NCBI RefSeq assembly: GCF_035222485.1
Contig: NC_085920.1
Coordinates: forward strand, 1,984,001 to 2,048,000
DNA: 64,000 nucleotides
Source: Podospora pseudoanserina
Lineage: Eukaryota; Ascomycota; Sordariomycetes; Sordariales; Podosporaceae
Direction: 5' to 3'
The translations under genes were made by a program, and so were the position numbers. The notes under the pieces were generated by a model, which was not told the origin of the DNA, ran no database searches, and saw nothing but the letters and a program-made list of their open reading frames with translations. Shown here piece by piece: positions 48,291 through 60,154 of this stretch. The stretch's first letter is position 1, and the number at the start of each line of letters is the position of its first letter.

Positions 48291-50490
48291 TCATAAAGAA
48301 CCTCCTCTAATAACCCTGACCTGCCCCTGCCCAGCCCTCGGACTCCCCGGCCCCCCCAAAGGTGGCACCAAATACTCCGACGGTCTTCGACTCCCATACT
48401 CTGACGGCCGTCTACTCCCACCCCCACCATCAAACCCACCCGCCACACTCCCATGCCGTTCCCTAAACACCCTCTCCGGCGGCACCAACACATCATCCCC
48501 ATCGTCCCCTTCCTCGTGACTAACCCTCCCTCTCCCATTCTGGTGCCAAGCCATCTTAAAGCCTTCCACCCCTTCCCTATCCACCACCGCCCCCCCTTCC
48601 TGTTGTTCCTCCTGCCACCGTCCCGGTATCCTCACCCCAGACCTGATCCACAAAGTCTTAAACTCCTCCGCCAACACAGCCCAGCTAGTCGCCGCAAAAA
48701 TAACGGCATTCCACAACCCTTGAAGCGGCAACACGACGGCGGAAGCAAGATTGAGCGAGTAGCTCGTCGTAGCTGGGTACATGAGAGCGTAAACGCGGTT
48801 GATACTGCTCGGCGTCCACGTCACGAGCACTGAGATTGCAAAAACAAACGAGGTCCGGAGATAGGCCAGCTTGATCGGGTCCAGGTTGACAAGCTTGTAC
48901 CGAAACTTCTTCCACGCCTGACCGACGTGATCAAACCTGGTCTTCAACCAATTTTGCCTGTTGACATTCGCGACAGAGGCGGACCGGCATCTTGGGGCAG
49001 AGGAAACGCTCGAGATAGTCTTGAACGGGTTCGAGTGCTGGGTTCGAGAGCACGAGTGCGAGGTGGGGGATCTCCCAAAGTCGTCGGAGTCGAGGGACTC
49101 GGCGGGCGATACCCACGGGTGGAGGGTGGCGGCTGGTGGCTGAGGGGCGGTGGCCATGGCATGGCGGTGGGCGGGCGGTAGGACAGGTGTGATGCTTGAC
49201 GCGCCGGTGGGTGTCGAGGGCGGGGTCGCTTCGTGCTGCTGGTCGTGAGTGCCATCCGTCAAGGTCGAGGCGTGCGAGGAGCACTCTGCCGCTTCGGCTG
49301 TCACTTGGACCTCGGTCGTCACGGTGCCATAGCATGCGCCTCTTCTGTCGTCGAGTTGGGGTTCCTAGCGCGGTTGTTCATGTCAGCATGTCAAACACCC
49401 ACGGGGCTAAAACGAAGCAGAGGAAAGAGAAAGAGAAGGGGGGAAACATTTGGAAATGACGTAGTAGGGTGTGACAAACATCTCGCCCCGCGAGACGAGA
49501 GCGCAAGAACAGAAAGAATGATAAAGGGAAAAAAAAAAGGGGCACCTTTTCCGCTGATCCTCTGAGGTCGGTGCCGGAGGCGTCCTTGGCCTGGTTGCTC
49601 AGTGTGAGGTTCCTCAACTGGTTACGCTGGTGAAACACATGGTAGCCGACTGCCACGTAGATGAGAGCAGACAGCGCGATGCAAGTCCAGATTGGTAGGT
49701 AGTAGAGAAAGATGCGCAGCTGATTGTACGCGTCGGCAATCCAGCACCACAGCTAAAAGCAAGTGTCAGCATCTTTGTATCATGAAAGTGGGAACCGAGG
49801 CCGCCATTGGAGCCGAAGTCGTGGTGTCGGTGTCGAGCTGAATGTGACGAGACCCTCGGTAGGTACGAGAGAGGTGTTGCGAGATGGGATGGAAAAGAGG
49901 ACGTACTGTTGCGTTCCCGTACATGTGCACATCGCCAGGCCGATGGAATAACATGACAACTGCCGGGACGGCGGGAACACCGAAGCAAACGACACAGTAC
50001 ATCCAGAGATGTCTGTGAAAGTTGTTCGGGTTGTATGCCATGAAAAAAACCATGTACACATTGACAGCCATGGCAAGCGACCACCAAGGATCCGACTGCA
50101 TGAACCTGGAGCTCCTATCAGCATCTCGATAAAGTCCAAAAGACAAAGGAAAACTTACATCTCCAGCAAAAACGCTTGAACTTTACATAGCCCAGAGTCA
50201 TCCCCGGCGACTATTCCAGCATAGCCGATCAAGCAGGCGATGCTGGCCCCAACGTTCGCAATGGAAGCAAAGAGGATAAAAGTGTTGGGTACCGTCCGAA
50301 CCCGCTTAAACATCCAGTAAGCCCAAAAGATGAAGGAAACCCCCACCAGGCTCAGGGAGGCCCCAAACCGTTCCACATGCTGGATGGTGTCTCGTTCTGT
50401 CGATGTCAAATTCATGTAGCCGCTTTGTCCAGGGACAATCTTGAGAGCGGCCATAGCGAGAAAGAAGGAGGGAGACCAAGTGCTGGTCAT
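48291..50490 (-). CDS. cAMP-receptor-like G-protein-coupled receptor (Git3/GPR-1 type)
   Basis: A seven-helix plasma-membrane receptor of the fungal class related to Dictyostelium cAMP receptors (Neurospora GPR-1, Aspergillus GprH), thought to sense nutrients upstream of cAMP/PKA. It has 603 aa from exons 50490..50159, 50105..49907, 49752..49546 and 49364..48291. Helix 1 is SLVGVSFIFWAYWMF, helix 2 FILFASIANVGASIACLIGY, helix 3 LAMAVNVYMVFFMAYN (after MFMQSDPWW), helix 4 LWMYCVVCFGVPAVPAVVML, helix 5 LRIFLYYLPIWTCIALSALI; a long polar third cytosolic loop follows. After this loop come DPIKLAYLRTSFVFAISVLV and TSYSLNLASAVVLPLQGLWN. The C-terminal tail (130 aa) is polar and ends with two copies of GSRRPSEY (562-577), each with an RRxS site that fits PKA. 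Introns 2 and 3 are long (154 and 181 nt), and the second contains a poly-T tract. Confidence 0.92.
48372..48419 (-). repeat. 24-bp tandem duplication in the GPCR tail
   Basis: Two in-frame 24-bp units encode GSRRPSEY twice. They differ at several third positions, so the duplication is not brand new and the peptide has been kept. Confidence 0.75.
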
Positions 50491-53400
50491 GAACAGGGAT
50501 ATATTAAATCTCAGACTTTTTTGTTGACAAAAGCGGAAGCTGGTGTGGGAGGTGTGCTTGGTCGGTGGCCGGCGGGGGAAGGGGGGGGGGGAAGGGAGTG
50601 GGGAGCAGCAGTCGCGTGGGTGTGTGGGTGTGGGTGTGTGAGCGAGCGAATGGGTTCGGAATTCAGGTCAGGTCAGTATTCGACGTGGCTGCGCTAGAAG
50701 GTAGAAGGTGCATGGGTGAGTGTCAATCCGCAAGATTGGGTGCTCAGAAATTGAAGCTCGCTGGTTTGCTGGCGGGGTGTATAGGTCGATAGATGGCCCA
50801 GCTGTGTCTCTTGCGGCTTGCTTAAGCTGGAGCAACTACCTTACCTGCAGCAATACAACCCCTGATCTGAACCTCTACAGGATCTGACGATGGCTGACCT
50901 TGTCCTCTCCACTTTCAGCTAGGTAGCTATTTGGTTTCTGCTGGTATTCTGGTGTGATATCGCCAGCCTCGATGTTTGTTTCCGTGTTGGCATGCAGCAG
51001 CAGGTGCCTCGCTGTCAGTAGCAGGCCTGGATGGTTACCAGGTACCTGACCCCAGATATCGGGATGAAGCCAAGATGGGAGGAGGCTTGAAAGCCAAGGC
51101 GCGGAAGTGACTGAAATGATGTGCCGGGGAGAGACGGTTTGTCTGGGGAAGATGCGGCATGAGACAGCTGAAGAACGGCCGCCACAACGAGTGGTGGAAA
51201 CAAATCTCGAGGGGGGTGGAAGGCGACCAGCGACACGTCCAAAACGTGCGGGTGCGTGTCTGGTTTTGGTAGGTGCGGATTCTCGAATCGAGTAGAGAGG
51301 GAGGGGATCTTTGCCAACACGAAAAAGGGGGCTGATTGTGCTGCTTCTTGGGTCCTGCATCCAGATGCAGTACCTGCACGCCACCTAATTCCGCCAGCAA
51401 ACCTGCCCCTGATTGGAGATGCCGTGATTTGTCTCCCTGGGTGTGTGGTATTCAGGACATGTGAGGCCTGCATGCACTGTGATATTCAAGCCAGAATGGC
51501 GGCGACAGTATCAACTCCGTATGCGTTCTGCCGCATGGGCTAGACACGATCCACCAAGGCTAAACAAGAATAAGGCACACAATGCCTTCCAGTCTGGCAA
51601 TGCCAAGGCGGGATTTCGAATTGTTGTTTCTCCTCAGATACACTTGGTTTGAGCTCTTGTTCGAGGCCGCTCATGGACGATGTCTGAGCTCACTTTTCCT
51701 CCCCCTCAGAGTGGGAGTGGGACTTTTGCTCCAAATTGCTCGTGTGACTCGATACCGTGCCATTGCTCTGTGTGATTGGATGTTCCAGCGGAAATCGACA
51801 GGACCACAGCATGTGTTCCGGCCGGCCCTCTGTGCTGGGTGCCTCAGCTTGTAAATTGCTTTTAGACCTCTCTGTTCCATCAAGAAACCGAACTTCACCT
51901 CAGTCCTCCAGTCATTTGACGTACCTTAGCGGCTAAGTGGTATGTGGGCGTCATGTAGGTTCCAATTATGTATGCATGTTTGATACAACGCAAGTGAGTG
52001 TTCGTATGGGGATGAAGTGGGAAGTAGTAAGAGGAGTTTTGAAGGTTCATCATCAGTGAGTGAGTGGTATGCGAGTACCAACCTATGGATAAGGCCAATG
52101 AGGCGGCAACAATGATAGTAGCCAATCACACCAAAGCCAATAGCAGGAAAGATGGCGGTTAGCTATCCGAAAGCCGTTACAGAGAAGCAAACATTCGTCA
52201 ACCGTTTGCTGGGGGTGGGGGCCTTTCTGGGCGTTCTTGGCACTCATGGCGAAGGGGGCTTTTGACAACATGAAGCAAACATGAGATGAACAAACATGGC
52301 AGCACAATGAGCCAGGGGTGGATGAGCAAGCCACAAATTTGCCTCGATTGGAACTACTGCATTCTGGGACTAGACCTTCGGCCCGAGGGAAAAAGGAACA
52401 GACGTCATCCCGTTCTTCTCGTCCGAGTTTTGCCCAGTATCAACGCCATTGTTTCAAGAGACGAGATGGTGACCTTGACCTACCTACGACGAGCTTTCCA
52501 TCTCCGAAAGAGGTACAAAGAACGTGGCAAGAACATTCTTCCGTTATCGCCGCGCAGATTTCTGAGTTTCGGGTTGAGGCCTAACTTCTGACCAAAAGTC
52601 CCATACTCTCAAGTCCTTACGGAAAGGACGAACCGGGGAGTCGGGCTGTGAGTGCCCCTGTATGGAGCAACCAGGCGGAGAAATTGAGATGAAATATGGA
52701 TCTCTGTGCTGTCGCTCTCCGGTCAGAAAGGCCTGAGGCAAAATAAATGGACCTTGATGCAGTGTTGTGGAACTTGATTTCTGCGTGAAGCGATCGGACA
52801 CCCGCGTTCGCACAGACAGGGGCAGCGCAAGCAACGGCCGTCGACCTGACTCCTTCGTCCCTCTTGGAGCGATGCTCTTCATCGATTGGGTGCCTCCTAC
52901 TTTGGATGAAAACTCAGGCACTGCAACCAAGCAAGTTGATGTTCCGCATTTCACTTCTCGTTCGATGGCCATCTTTTGTCTTCGGTCGATCCAGCGTCTG
53001 AGGATCAAGGAAAAGAAGAGGCAGGGCAGGGTATTCGGGACAGACTGCATTTTCTATTGATTTATGTAGAGTGGGATCCCGGCTTGGCTGCCGTCGCCAT
53101 GCGACACAGCGCATCGAGCTGGGCACAAGGCACAGGCATATCCTCGGCCTTCCGGTGAAGCGATGGTTCTGATGTTGTCTTGTTTCCCGTCCTTGTCCTT
53201 GACTGTTTCTTCTCAACCGTGAGAGTCACATTTCCGAGATGTCTTCCTGTCTTTTCTTCAGCTGCCATTGATCGTGACTCCATGTCGGAGAAGAAACACC
53301 GAGCCAGGGTAAAATTCTCCTGTCCGAGTCCAGCTCCATGGATCGGCAACAGAATTGGGACTGCTGTGTTCCGATGCAATTCCAACTCGGGAGTATCCCT

Positions 53401-53887
53401 GTAGTTTGCTGCCATTTTCCTAGAGTTGAAGACCAAAGTTTAGGGCTGTCGATTCGGTAGGTAGGCATCTTTCCCGCCTTGACTGGATGGATGCTTTGTT
53501 TGACCAACTTTGTCATCCTTGGAGAAGGCTTGCGACCAATGGTGATAGCTTTGCATTAGTCTCCAAAGTACCTGCATTAGTTGGGTTGTTAACTCGACCA
53601 GTCAGATGGGTGGTGGTGCTGTGCCCGAATCCGTTGACGGGCAGTGGGCTGACGTTGCTGCAAGCCTCGAGACAGGACTATAAGGCAAACATGCTATTTT
53701 GGAGGTAGAAAATGCTCGGAACCGTTGAAATCTCATCGCAACCGCTTGGCGCAAAGATAACTAACTTACCTTATGCGAGTTCACCTCTCATGTTCATCGC
53801 ATGCCGCCCAAGAAGCCAGTATTTGAGGATTGTGCTCGTAAAATTCAGGACAGGAGCTGACAATCTTTCTAGGTATGTACAAAAGTA
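50491..53887. other. Intergenic, 3.4 kb
   Basis: Promoter of the GPCR gene (G-run and TGTGGGTG microsatellite near 50575..50640), then no supported gene. The longest true ATG frame is 53050..52544 (minus, 168 codons), starting MQSVPNTLPCLFFSLILRRW. It has no family, no intron support and low-complexity polar content, so I leave it as a probable chance ORF. Confidence 0.45.
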
Positions 53888-56227
53888 TCAACGGGTGTAG
53901 GTGCCATCGATCGTGTAATCCTTCTGCGGGCCATTGACAGTGTACGCCAAATTCCAATCCACCAGGTTGACCGCCTTGAAGCGAAAGTCATACTTGACGT
54001 CGTAATAATCCTTGATACACATGTGTCCAGCCGTCGCCTTCCAGCTCTTTTCGTTATCGTCCTTTGGCACCGTAAATTCCACCTTGTGAAAGAGGTAATC
54101 GGCCCTCTTCTGATCATCCGTCTTCGCAAACCAGACACTGAGCTCGTCCTTGTTCTCGTTGTAGCGCCAAATGTAGCGACGAGTGGCTCGGAAGGTGAAG
54201 CCGCTGTCGGCCTCAAAGTCGCCTTCTTCGATGTACAGGTACTCCATGCCGATATCACCGCCTTCTTGGACAATCTTGTCGAATTCGGCTTCGCGACCAT
54301 CTCTTGTGCCCTCCCGGAGCAAGAAACTGGCCGTACCGCTGAAATGACCGCTAGGGTGACTGGGAAGCTTGCTTGTGAGTTTCCTCTCCAGCTTCCACTC
54401 TCCCAGTAGAGACCGAAACACGGCCTTTGCGACAAATTTGCCAGATGATACACCTGCCCATACTGTTGCTTCGGTCTGCTTTAGAGATTTGGTGAATTCC
54501 GGCTGCTGAAACTCGTTAAGCCTCTTCGATGGATATCGCGCCGGAGTCAGAATGTTCATCTCGCTGCCAGCAGGGGGGAGTGCGGGCATAGCACCGAGAT
54601 GGTCCACACGCTCCATTTCCAATGCTGTGGCAAATTCTTGCATGAGCCAGGCGTAGTCTCCCATGGGGAACTGAGATGCTCGTGGGTCGTCCCGAAGTGC
54701 GACCGTCCGTTGAATAGACTTGTCCTTGTCCAAAGCTTGTTTCAGGGCTTGGGTCAGAGCAACAGATCCTGATCCGCCGGCGTTCCAGAGAGTCGTGACA
54801 AATCGAGCTTGCATCTCCATCACACCCCAGTATTGAGATCGGTAGAATCCCACGAATCCAAGGTTGGAAATGCAAGGGTGATATGTGCCATGGAATGCCA
54901 ACGCAACGGTGTTGTTCAGATCGTCTGGAGAAAGAGAAAGCGTCTCCAGTTCTTCCTGCGGTAAAAAGGAGATTGAGTCAGATGCTTTGAAGCCAGTCGC
55001 CAAAACCACTGCTACAATGTCGTCGACTTTGTCCCCTGTTGGCGAGATGATAGCCTCATGACCGGAAAGCTTGTCCAGTTTGCCCTGGGTCACAGTGATG
55101 AGGCCTGACCGAACGAACTCGTTGTAGTTGTCGCTGACTGCTATGAACTGTGGGTTGGCATGGTCCTTGTGGGTGAAGGCGAGTGCAGGGGAATAGATGG
55201 ACTGGTCTGTTCCGAGAGCAGTTTCGTAAAGGGAACTGGTTCGAATTGCTGACTCCTCCGTAATGTGGCCTTGCGTATTCGTCAATGGGTGGGGACGGTT
55301 GGAGAGGTTATAGGACGCCAAGTCCAACGGCAGGAAGGGGGGTGCCGGTGAGCTTGCCTGATTAGTACACATGTATCAGTTTTGCTCTCCCAGTTCTCCA
55401 ACAACATGGAATGAATAGGTACCTTTGGTGATAGAAACATTGGCATTACCCAGACCGGTTTTTGAATAATGTGATGGACAGAGTATTTCTCAGGGTTCGC
55501 TATTGGGCTTGCTCCAGGCGAGTTCGTGGCAGAAGACAAGTGTGTAGCAATGGTGCCGGCAATCTCGACGCCTGACATTTGGCCTCCGACAACAAGAATC
55601 TTGCCCCCTTTGGGATTACCTCCTCCAAGCAAATCCTTTAGATTTCGGTACTTGCTGCTATGGATGACGGGTACTTCGGGATGCTCAGGAATCACGTCGG
55701 ACCCAGGGACTGCTGGCTTCCCAAAATAGCCCGAAGCAACGAGGAGATAATCGAAGGGACGTTCTCCCAGAGTCCCATCCTTTGAGCGAGTCCAAACACG
55801 CCAGGATCCAGAACGAGTTTTCTCGGTCCTCTCAACGTGAGTTTCTAGGCATAGCTCTGCCGCGAGGCAGTACGCTTTGTAGTACCGATCTAGATACTGG
55901 CCAACCTGCCACGCTTGCGGCAACTCAGGGGCATCTTCGGGCCAAGCGAGATCACTGAATTGGACGGTGTGTTTGCTCTGGTTGGCGACCATGAGAGGAT
56001 GGATGAGGCCACCATTGTCGTCCTTCTGGGATGGCCAGAGACCCCCCAGTCGAGGTTGGGAGTCGACAATGGTGACCTCAAAAGTGCCCCTGGGCACGTC
56101 GTGGAGAAGAGACTTGGCGGCCACGAGACCCGAAGGCCCGGCCCCTGAAAAAATATTAGCATCAACATAAAGACTATAGTGTGGACAGTCCGGGTGACCA
56201 ACCAACAATGCACACCGTCTTCGTCAT
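53888..56227 (-). CDS. Flavin monooxygenase fused to DUF6314
   Basis: A 738-aa two-domain oxidoreductase from exons 56227..56203, 56144..55423 and 55357..53888. The first exon is only 25 nt; splicing its end to the next exon rebuilds the FAD motif as CIVGAGPSGLVAAKSL, which strongly supports the model. The FMO-like part continues with SQPRLGGLWPSQ, YLLVASGYFGKPAVPG, the NADPH-site KILVVGGQMSGVEIAG and the late VVLATGFKASDSI motif. From about residue 570 a second domain starts at LGEWKLERKLTSKLPSHPSG. It carries FSGTASFLLRE, MEYLYIEEGDFE, ATRRYIWRYNENKDELSVWF, ADYLFHKVEF and a final YDFRFKAVNLVDWNLAYTV, all features of DUF6314, a lipocalin-like fungal domain. No signal peptide. The substrate is unknown; the fused barrel could bind it or the product. 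Confidence 0.93.
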
Positions 56228-59200
56228 GGCAGCGTTCAACTGCGCAAAAAGTCAGTAGGCCGGCGCGCCCGGGAACGATCAGACTCCTCCTCACTTCGGA
56301 TAGCCGAAGCCAGGGTCGGGCCGCGAGTAAGCGGGTCCGAAGCAGGGCGGGCAGCCGCCAACTAAGGCGAAAAACAGTCACTATCTTCTAAAGATGATGG
56401 CTAAGGCTATAAAGGAAGATGGTTGTCTCGGGGCTTTTCGTTTGTTGGTTCATTTCACTCAGGTTTAGTCATAATCATTCTCACCAGATCAGATGGCTTC
56501 TCACCAACCAGTAAGCGAGACCCACCCCTTTGGCAGTTTTGATTGGTCTAGGCTTAGGTAGTGAGAGTATTACTCATCAACCCTCCAAGACAAATCTCAT
56601 CTCACTCATCTCAACTCTCAGCTCATCGACTTCAAGCTCACACACCTCTCATCACTCTCACATATATCCCATCCACACGTCAAATTGGAAAATAACAAGA
56701 CATGGGTTCAGACAACCTTGTGATCTTTGCGTCCGCAGACTCGGTGCTTGCATGGTGTAGGTGGCAGAGGGTGGTTGGAACCCATGTTTGTTATTTTTCA
56801 ATTTGACGAGTGGATGGGATATTTTGCATTCTTTCGTCTTTTCGCCAGCAATGACAAGACGTCCGCCCCGGGGTTGCCGAAGAGTGGCGTCCAAAACGTG
56901 ACTTGACATGAGGTCACATAAGGTTTGCTGCTACAAATCACAGGATTGCTGTTTGGCCTCCTGCAGAACGCCAGGAACGCCGAGGACGCCCTCACTGTCA
57001 CCATCAGCAACCACCAAAAGCCCCACGGACAACAAACTCGAATCGTGACCGGCGCTCTGCATGCTTGGCTCTTTGTTTACCGGCATACATACACATGCTG
57101 CCGGTCGTTTGATGAAGACTAGAGCATGCAAAGAGGATGCGGCCACTGTGACACAACATCATGCCCCCGAGACGGCCACCGAAGGGCCCCACATCCGACA
57201 GCTGAAGTCCGACTCTCGGGAGCCCGAGTGGTGCCGTCGTGGAGCGGTGAGGGTGGTCTGCTACTTTTCGTGGAAATGCCTGCCTGCTTTTCTCCCTGCG
57301 CTTCCTGCGACTTCCTGGCCGCCCTATGCGTCTTTCCACCGGTCAAGTCGGCATGTCGCAGCTCAATCACCTGAATTTCTCCTAGCGGATGCAACCTGTC
57401 AAAACCTCCTTACCTCAGCTCTGCAACACTCACGACACCACGGCGCATATTCCGCTCCTGGAATGGAAGAAGCAAAGAGCGGATGGACACTGGGGGACTT
57501 ACGGAGGCGCCTCCGATGGGCGCGGGGCGTGCCAAGCCAGATGTGTGGCTTGCAGAGAGCCGATTGGCGAATCCTCGGCCGTCTGGGCAAGAATTCGCAG
57601 AAGTAATTCCGAACATCTTCCCGTCTTGGCAGATGCTTACCAACCTTGGCATCGAGACGATCTGTCTCCTCTTTTGACCTCTGCCAAGTGTCTGTTATCA
57701 GACCCCCCCTGAAGAGCAGGCAGTCCATTCTAATTTCTCCATCTCAGCAGACACGTGGGCAAGGTCGCAGGGAGGCAGTCCTACCGGGCACTTGCCTCAT
57801 GGCCATGTCTTTCGCCGGAAGCAAAGGCAGAGTCTCGCATTAGTCTGCCCATTGTTGCTCATCGACAATCTCCCGGCAAGCCCACGTCCACGAGGGGGGG
57901 TGCTGGTTGCGCTCTGATGGTTAGACAGGTGTAGCAAGGATTTGAGGTTGACCACGGCTTCAAAGAGCAACTGCGGGGAACTCATTTCCTAGAGATTCAC
58001 TCAGTCTCCCGTCCAGAACAATAGGACACCTACTCCATATTCAGACGTGATGCTAGGATGAAGCCTCTCGGAGTCGCCGTGGTAGGTCACCCACATCCAA
58101 AGCATACAGCGCGCTATGCCAGCGCAGATATAGTTATTTTGCCGTTCTCTTGTTGGTCCTTTCTACCAATCTACTTCATGCTGTTGCCCAATAGGCCTTT
58201 GTTGTCGACTGGTGGCTGCTTACCGTAGTCTGGTCTGGAAAATGGCCACATTGAACAGTGGAACCGACCCAAGGTATCCAGGTAGCTACCTGACCTTGGT
58301 ACGGTGCTGAGGTAAAAGACATGCAGAAGCATGCGGGGTATAGACTCGGTGGCTGAACTCTTGTCCAGCTCCAATTTTCTCCCCGGTAAGCTATCGGAGC
58401 CGGTTCCTGGGGACCTGGGCGCAATGTGAGTCTGGTGAAAGCTGACAAGATGGAGAGACAGCAGCTTCCCATAGACGGCGCTGGATCTGGGTCACGACCG
58501 CTTTATCTCCGGAACTCTCAAGTACGTGCTGGGGCAGCCTACCGTGGTAAAGGCCGTAAAAGGCTCTGCGAGTGGGCATGTCTTGATTCTCAGTAAGGGG
58601 GGGGAAACTGGTGGGAGCCAAAATCTTGTGACACAGTACCTTGATCTGTCTTGCTGGGAACCGGTCGAGTGAGACACTATGACGCCCAGTCAAGGTCCAG
58701 GGTCGCGCTATCTTTGGAACTCGTCAATCTGGCATGCGTGTGATTACCGCTGCGAACTCGGGTGCCCCAGGAGGCGTCGATATTAGGGTATTGGCCGGCC
58801 CCAGGTAGCTCCCAGAGAACCAGAAGCAATATATGACCATGATATTCGGAGAAGCTACAAGCATCACCGCTTCGGAAAGACACACAAGTTAATTTACGAT
58901 CCCTGCTCTGTGGCCGCCTGACGACGCTTCCAACGGTTCTAGAAACCTTCACCTCGTAGGCCAATGGCCGAATTCTCGGCGTTCGGATGCTGTGTCTCGT
59001 TCACTGGAAGCCGGCAAAGAGAGCGGGGGCGTGTAAAGGCGCTTTCGGGCATGGGCTCTTGGTTCTGCAGCTGCATCAGAGGTTTGGAGACACACTTCGG
59101 GGTCGTTCTAAGTCGCTCTGCTTCTCAACAAGAGGGGGAGGGGGGCGCGGTCTATTGGACTTGGCTGTTCGGGAACATGCGCAGACGAAAGGACTGGCTG

Positions 59201-60154
59201 GCAGGGATACCGAGAAAGCCAGCTTCGTCCATGCCGGGAGCCAGTATATTGAGGTTTGCGATATCCCTGTCGCTGGTTCTCAGTGGAGAAACACGGACGG
59301 GCAGTGGTGTCCTGTGGAGGGTGGCATCCGTCCGTGGCGTCTGGTGCCAGCGCCATACATATAACATGCTTCAGCAGTTGAAAGCCTCCTCCGCAACTCA
59401 ATTCCGGTCATGCATCGTTGTCTCGACGGTATAACGGCATCCCCAGGCTCCACGAGGTGACAGATCGACCAATTGCGTGTTAACGAACCAGCTGCTCGCT
59501 TGCCATCCCAACACCACCACACCTTGATAACACTCACGTAGCATTTCCTGCACGCCAAACACCACCCTCTCTGCACCTTCTGCTTACAGAGACACGCTGG
59601 GATTGGTCGTTTGTGGCCTCACTTCCCGACAGAAAGACCCGGAACAGAGATCCTTTTCGATATTCGGGAGTGCATCGCGCTGATCGCCCGCTCGGTGATA
59701 TCGGTGTGGCCCCCGCATCCAATAGAGCGGACAATACGTCAACGAATAACGGTCAAGTGACTGGAAGAGGAAGTTGAGACTGACGCCTTCACTCCACACC
59801 AACCAGAATCTGTTTTCTGCTGGGGGAAAAAAATGGACACCATGGGTTCGTGACTTCCCCCCCTCACTTCTCCGCCGTCTGACTTTGAACATTAAATACA
59901 TAACTCCCATCCCGCACCATCCAAGCAATTGATTCCCGCTCGTTCCTCTTATTCATGATTCATTGCCCTCCCACCATCAACGGTAGCGTACTTTTCAAGC
60001 ACCGTTGCTCAAAGCCCGGCTGAATCCCGTCTTTCCGGTCCACTGGACCGTCGTTTCAAATCAAACTTGATAGTTTGTGTCGGCTAACACAATCTGGGCT
60101 CTCACAGCAGCCAACGACATCGTCACATCAAAAGAAAGGCTAGTCCTGGAGCAG
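56228..60154. other. Intergenic, 3.9 kb, holds a long inverted repeat
   Basis: Divergent region between the FMO-DUF6314 gene (minus) and the MFS transporter (plus). A CT-rich tract (56590..56660) leads into the inverted repeat listed separately. The longest ATG frame is 57061..57606 (plus, 181 codons, starting MLGSLFTGIHTHAAGRLMKT) with no family resemblance and frames open on the other strand too, so probably chance. Nothing else seen. Confidence 0.45.
56664..56822. repeat. Long inverted repeat (about 50-bp arms)
   Basis: The left arm (56664..56717) starts ATATCCCATCCACACGTC; the complement of the right arm (56822..56773) starts ATATCCCATCCACTCGTC. Across about 50 nt the arms differ at two positions plus a 1-nt and a 3-nt gap, including the shared core AAAATAACAA and CATGGGTTC. 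The spacer is about 55 nt. There is no coding potential and no clear target-site duplication at the edges. It may be a small foldback/MITE-like element, or a hairpin RNA precursor. Confidence 0.85.

Noticed and set aside
52544-53050. 168-codon ATG frame on the minus strand
   Set aside because: No domain, no homologous motif and polar low-complexity content; similar-sized frames overlap it on the other strand.
57061-57606. 181-codon ATG frame on the plus strand
   Set aside because: Composition looks random, with long open frames in other phases of the same GC-rich DNA; no family signs.
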